From JBECKS01 sp040235395 (GTDB taxonomy: Bacteria > Pseudomonadota > Gammaproteobacteria > Pseudomonadales > JBECKS01), in NCBI GenBank assembly GCA_040235395.1, contig JBECKS010000091.1, forward strand, positions 1 to 9,037: 9,037 bases of DNA, given 5' to 3'. Positions 6,561 to 9,037 of this stretch are shown here, one piece after another; positions within the stretch are counted from its first letter, which is position 1, and each line of letters opens with the position of its first letter. The notes beneath the pieces are model-generated. The model was not told where the DNA came from and searched no databases. It was given only the letters and a program-made list of their open reading frames with translations. Made by a program: the position numbers and the translations under genes.

Positions 6561-7369
6561 GTATTGAAAATGTCCTGCATGCCAGTTGGCAGGCACCAGC
6601 AAAAGTCCGTACCTTGATTACCCGCGCGGATAGTTTTTTTTCAGGTGAAGATGCTATTGATGTCGAATTGAAAAACTCTTTTGGTTTTAATGTAGCGACA
6701 CATGTGGGTGACTCAAAGGAAAGGGTACTATCAATCAGACAGCAGATTCAGAAAGAGATTGGCTCAGAGGAAGCGATTAATTGGTTAACTCAGGTACATG
6801 GAAATGCTTGCTTAGATCTCGATGCTTTTCCTGAAAACAAGGAATCCGATTTGCTGGAATACGATGCCTGTTTCAGTTTTCATCCTAAGCATGTGTGCGT
6901 GGTGAGCACAGCAGATTGCCTGCCTATTTTTGTAAGTGATGAGCAAGGCCATTTTGTTTGTGCCATTCATGCAGGTTGGCAAGGACTGCATAAAGATATT
7001 ATTCCGATGAGTCTGCAAAGGATCAGGGAATCTGCAAATAAACAAGCAATTGATCTCGCTCCCTTATGTGCCTATATAGGTCCTGCCATTTCTCAAAAAA
7101 ATTATCAGGTGGATGAAAAATTTTATTCCCGTTTCATTGATAAAAATGCTCAGTATCAAGCGTGTTTCGAGCCCGATGGCGAGGGAAGGTTTCTAGCCGA
7201 TTTGAAGGGGATTGCTTACCTACAGTTGAAAGCCGAAGGTGTTGACCATATTAATGATTCGGGCATCTGCACCTATGAGCATGAAGCATTTTATTCCTAT
7301 CGAAAGGCAAGCCATCACAAGGAAACACGCTGCGGACGATTTGCGTCCATGATCTGGTTAGATAACTAG
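6557..7369 (+). CDS. pgeF: Peptidoglycan editing factor PgeF (YfiH/LACC1 family)
   Basis: Cytosolic metalloenzyme family, formerly annotated as polyphenol oxidase or laccase. E. coli YfiH is reported to remove L-serine wrongly attached to UDP-MurNAc, and relatives show purine nucleoside phosphorylase activity. The 270 residues show the conserved metal-binding set H81 (TQVHG), C121 (STADCLPI) and H138 (CAIHAGWQG), then YIGPAIS (173-179) and the C-terminal signature CTYEHEAFYSYRK with GRFASMIWL (238-268). It is somewhat longer than E. coli YfiH (243), mainly at the N-terminus. GTG 6557 is chosen because it forms a 4-nt GTGA overlap with the rluD stop and has GAG 8 nt upstream. An in-frame GTG at 6548 would add three residues. 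Coupling to rluD implies one transcript. Which activity dominates in vivo here cannot be told from sequence. Confidence 0.92.
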   Translation: MSIENVLHASWQAPAKVRTLITRADSFFSGEDAIDVELKNSFGFNVATHVGDSKERVLSIRQQIQKEIGSEEAINWLTQVHGNACLDLDAFPENKESDLLEYDACFSFHPKHVCVVSTADCLPIFVSDEQGHFVCAIHAGWQGLHKDIIPMSLQRIRESANKQAIDLAPLCAYIGPAISQKNYQVDEKFYSRFIDKNAQYQACFEPDGEGRFLADLKGIAYLQLKAEGVDHINDSGICTYEHEAFYSYRKASHHKETRCGRFASMIWLDN

Positions 7370-7404
7370 AGAAAGAACCGGAATAGGGAAAAGTCCGCCA
7401 GCTA

Positions 7405-7431
7405 TTGAAAATAAACAAAATAACTCCATTT
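7405..7431 (+). promoter_or_regulatory. Heat-shock (sigma-32/RpoH) promoter of clpB
   Basis: TTGAAA (7405-7410) and CTCCATTT (7424-7431) are separated by 13 bp. This matches the sigma-32 consensus (CTTGAAA and CCCCATNT) with one mismatch in the -10 and correct spacing. Transcription would start near 7437-7440, leaving a leader of about 30 nt before clpB. Control of clpB by RpoH is well established in gammaproteobacteria. Confidence 0.82.
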
Positions 7432-7458
7432 TGTAGAGCATAAGATCGTTTATTTTCA
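7406..7458. repeat. 11-bp perfect inverted repeat framing the clpB promoter
   Basis: TGAAAATAAAC (7406-7416) is the exact reverse complement of GTTTATTTTCA (7448-7458), with 31 bp between. The left arm overlaps the -35 box. The right arm lies in the leader just before the SD. It does not have CIRCE (HrcA) spacing or sequence. Confidence 0.6.
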
Positions 7459-7461
7459 TTT

Positions 7462-7465
7462 GAGG
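7462..7465 (+). promoter_or_regulatory. clpB ribosome binding site
   Basis: GAGG ends 5 nt before the ATG at 7471, which fixes the start. The resulting N-terminus (MRQEKLTNQLQNLLGDAQSLA) matches the ClpB family. Confidence 0.75.
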
Positions 7466-7470
7466 TCGCT

Positions 7471-9037
7471 ATGCGTCAGGAAAAACTAACCAACCAATTA
7501 CAGAATTTGCTCGGTGATGCGCAGTCTTTGGCGCTTGCCAGTGATAATAATGCTATTGAGCCCGTGCATGTTGCATTAGCGATGGTTGATGACCCATCCG
7601 CTAATCTGTTGCCACTGTTTGAGAAAGCAGGTTTTGAGCTTGCCAGTTTAAGAAAAAAACTCAATGCCGCGTTGGAACAAGTTGCTCAAGTGAGCAATCA
7701 CCAGGGAGACGTGCAGGTATCGGCTGCATTAATGAAAGCCTTAAATCTTGCGGATAAATATGCATCAAAAAATGGTGATGACTTCATTGCTTCAGAAATG
7801 TTGTTGCTTGCGTTTGCCGAAGAAAGTTCTCCACTAAGTAGTTTGTTCAAATCCTTGGGTGTAACGAAAGAAAAAATTGAAACTGCCATCAAGGCAATTA
7901 GAAAAGGTGAAAGCGTGAAAACACAGAATGCAGAGGAAAATCGTCAGGCGCTCGATAAATACACCATTAATCTCACCGAGCGAGCAGAGCAGGGAAAACT
8001 TGATCCGGTGATTGGTCGTGACGATGAAATTAGACGCACCATTCAGGTATTACAACGACGAACAAAAAATAACCCCGTGCTAATTGGTCAGCCGGGTGTG
8101 GGTAAGACGGCTGTTGTTGAGGGTCTGGCCCAACGTATTGTAAATGGCGAAGTGCCTGAGGGTTTGAAAAACAAACAGGTGCTATCACTGGATATGGGTG
8201 CCTTGATTGCAGGTGCAAAATTCCGCGGTGAGTTTGAAGAAAGATTGAAAGCTGTACTGAATGAACTCGCGAAACAGGAAGGCCAGATTATTCTGTTCAT
8301 CGATGAGTTACATACCATGGTGGGTGCTGGTAAAGGTGATGGTGCTATGGATGCAGGCAATATGTTGAAGCCAGCATTAGCGCGAGGTGAACTGCATTGC
8401 GTGGGTGCAACCACTTTAGATGAATATCGACAGTACATTGAAAAGGATGCCGCACTTGAAAGACGTTTCCAGAAAGTCATGGTGGATGAGCCTAGTGTTG
8501 ATGATACCGTTGCTATTCTGCGTGGATTGAAAGAACGCTATGAGATTCATCATGGTGTTGATATCACTGACTCAGCCATCATTGCGGCTGCAAAACTTTC
8601 TCATCGTTATATTTCAGATAGACAACTCCCTGATAAAGCTATCGACTTGATTGACGAGGCTGCGAGCCGTATTCGTATGGAAATGGATTCCAAACCAGAA
8701 CTGATGGATAAACTTGAAAGACGTTTGATTCAGTTAAAGATTCAGGCAGAAGCGCTTAAAAAAGAAAAAGATGAATCTTCAAAAGAAGGTCTTGAAAAGC
8801 TTCAGGAAGAGATTGTTGAGTTAGAGAAAGAATACAAAACCTATGAAGACCGTTTGCAAAAAGAAAAGGCGGCTTTAGAAGGCTCGCAGAAAATTAAAGA
8901 AGCCCTGGAGAATGCCAAGATTGAACTGGAGTCTGCTCGACGTGCAGGGAATCTCGAAAAGATGTCTGAGTTGCAGTATGGAAAGATTCCTGAGCTTGAA
9001 AATGAGTTAGCTCAACGATTGGAGAGTGAAAAGCAAT
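7471..9037 (+). CDS. clpB: ATP-dependent disaggregase ClpB (C-terminus beyond window)
   Basis: Hexameric Hsp100 chaperone that works with DnaK/DnaJ/GrpE to pull proteins out of aggregates after heat stress, in the cytosol. The visible 522 of roughly 860 residues contain the double-repeat N-terminal domain (1-145) and the first AAA+ ring (about 160-400): Walker A GQPGVGKT 206-213, Walker B ILFIDE 274-279, sensor-1 GATT 312-315 and arginine fingers in ALERRF (328-333). The middle coiled coil starts near 410 and ends in SELQYGKIPELE (499-510). The first pore loop is GAKFRGEFEER: F251 replaces the tyrosine of E. coli Y251, a conservative aromatic swap. The second AAA+ domain lies past the right edge. 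It has its own heat-shock promoter, so it need not depend on read-through from pgeF. There is an internal start at codon 149. Confidence 0.97.
   Translation, partial: MRQEKLTNQLQNLLGDAQSLALASDNNAIEPVHVALAMVDDPSANLLPLFEKAGFELASLRKKLNAALEQVAQVSNHQGDVQVSAALMKALNLADKYASKNGDDFIASEMLLLAFAEESSPLSSLFKSLGVTKEKIETAIKAIRKGESVKTQNAEENRQALDKYTINLTERAEQGKLDPVIGRDDEIRRTIQVLQRRTKNNPVLIGQPGVGKTAVVEGLAQRIVNGEVPEGLKNKQVLSLDMGALIAGAKFRGEFEERLKAVLNELAKQEGQIILFIDELHTMVGAGKGDGAMDAGNMLKPALARGELHCVGATTLDEYRQYIEKDAALERRFQKVMVDEPSVDDTVAILRGLKERYEIHHGVDITDSAIIAAAKLSHRYISDRQLPDKAIDLIDEAASRIRMEMDSKPELMDKLERRLIQLKIQAEALKKEKDESSKEGLEKLQEEIVELEKEYKTYEDRLQKEKAALEGSQKIKEALENAKIELESARRAGNLEKMSELQYGKIPELENELAQRLESEKQ
7902..7917 (+). 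promoter_or_regulatory. clpB: Internal SD and GTG start for the short ClpB isoform
   Basis: AAAAGG (7902-7907) lies 7 nt before an in-frame GTG at 7915-7917, codon 149. E. coli clpB starts its shorter form, lacking the N-terminal domain, at a GTG for the same residue, Val149, in the same GESV context. Both SD and GTG are preserved here, so a protein without the N-domain is probably made as well. Confidence 0.7.

Noticed and set aside
7370..7404. Terminator after pgeF
   Set aside because: No stable stem followed by a T-run was found, so read-through into clpB remains possible.
8221..8223. Phenylalanine instead of tyrosine in the first ClpB pore loop (residue 251)
   Set aside because: A conservative aromatic change that I recall in many bacterial ClpB proteins; not expected to alter function.
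8088..8480. 130-codon open frame on the minus strand inside clpB
   Set aside because: Antisense to the most conserved part of ClpB (first AAA+ domain); serine/proline-rich composition typical of a shadow frame.

Overview
The window looks like the chromosome of a free-living gammaproteobacterium with type IV pili and moderate to low G+C. The order clpB, pgeF, rluD, bamD, then pilS-pilR is the one I know from Pseudomonas (PA4542 to PA4547 in strain PAO1). The proteins are clear gammaproteobacterial orthologues. Base composition and a nadE gene placed between bamD and the pil genes argue against Pseudomonas itself; a Methylophaga- or Thiotrichales-like lineage is a guess. I see no mobile element, CRISPR array, tRNA, rRNA or sign of recent transfer. 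All genes are intact except pilR and clpB, which are cut by the window edges.

Layout. Positions 1-2691 (minus strand) form a likely operon read right to left: a small membrane-anchored zinc-binding protein of the PP0621 type, the six-helix sensor kinase PilS, and the sigma-54 activator PilR, which runs off the left edge. A 136-bp divergent spacer with a tandem 9-bp repeat separates it from nadE (2828-4495, plus), a glutamine-dependent NAD+ synthetase. nadE converges with only 9 bp between stop codons on bamD (minus), the outer-membrane assembly lipoprotein. bamD and rluD diverge from a spacer with a palindromic -10 box. rluD (23S rRNA pseudouridine synthase) overlaps pgeF (peptidoglycan editing factor, YfiH family) by 4 nt. 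After about 100 bp comes clpB, preceded by a good heat-shock (sigma-32) promoter. clpB also carries the SD and GTG for the internal start known in E. coli, and runs off the right edge in its middle domain.

How the genes work together. This is mostly housekeeping: NAD synthesis, outer-membrane protein assembly, ribosome maturation, cell-wall quality control and disaggregation of heat-damaged proteins, next to one regulatory module (PP0621-like protein, PilS, PilR) that controls type IV pilin transcription. I found no clearly new biological system. The points most worth a second look are the uncharacterised zinc protein tied to pilS, an 11-bp perfect inverted repeat framing the clpB promoter, a small hairpin over the bamD start codon, and the tandem repeat before nadE.
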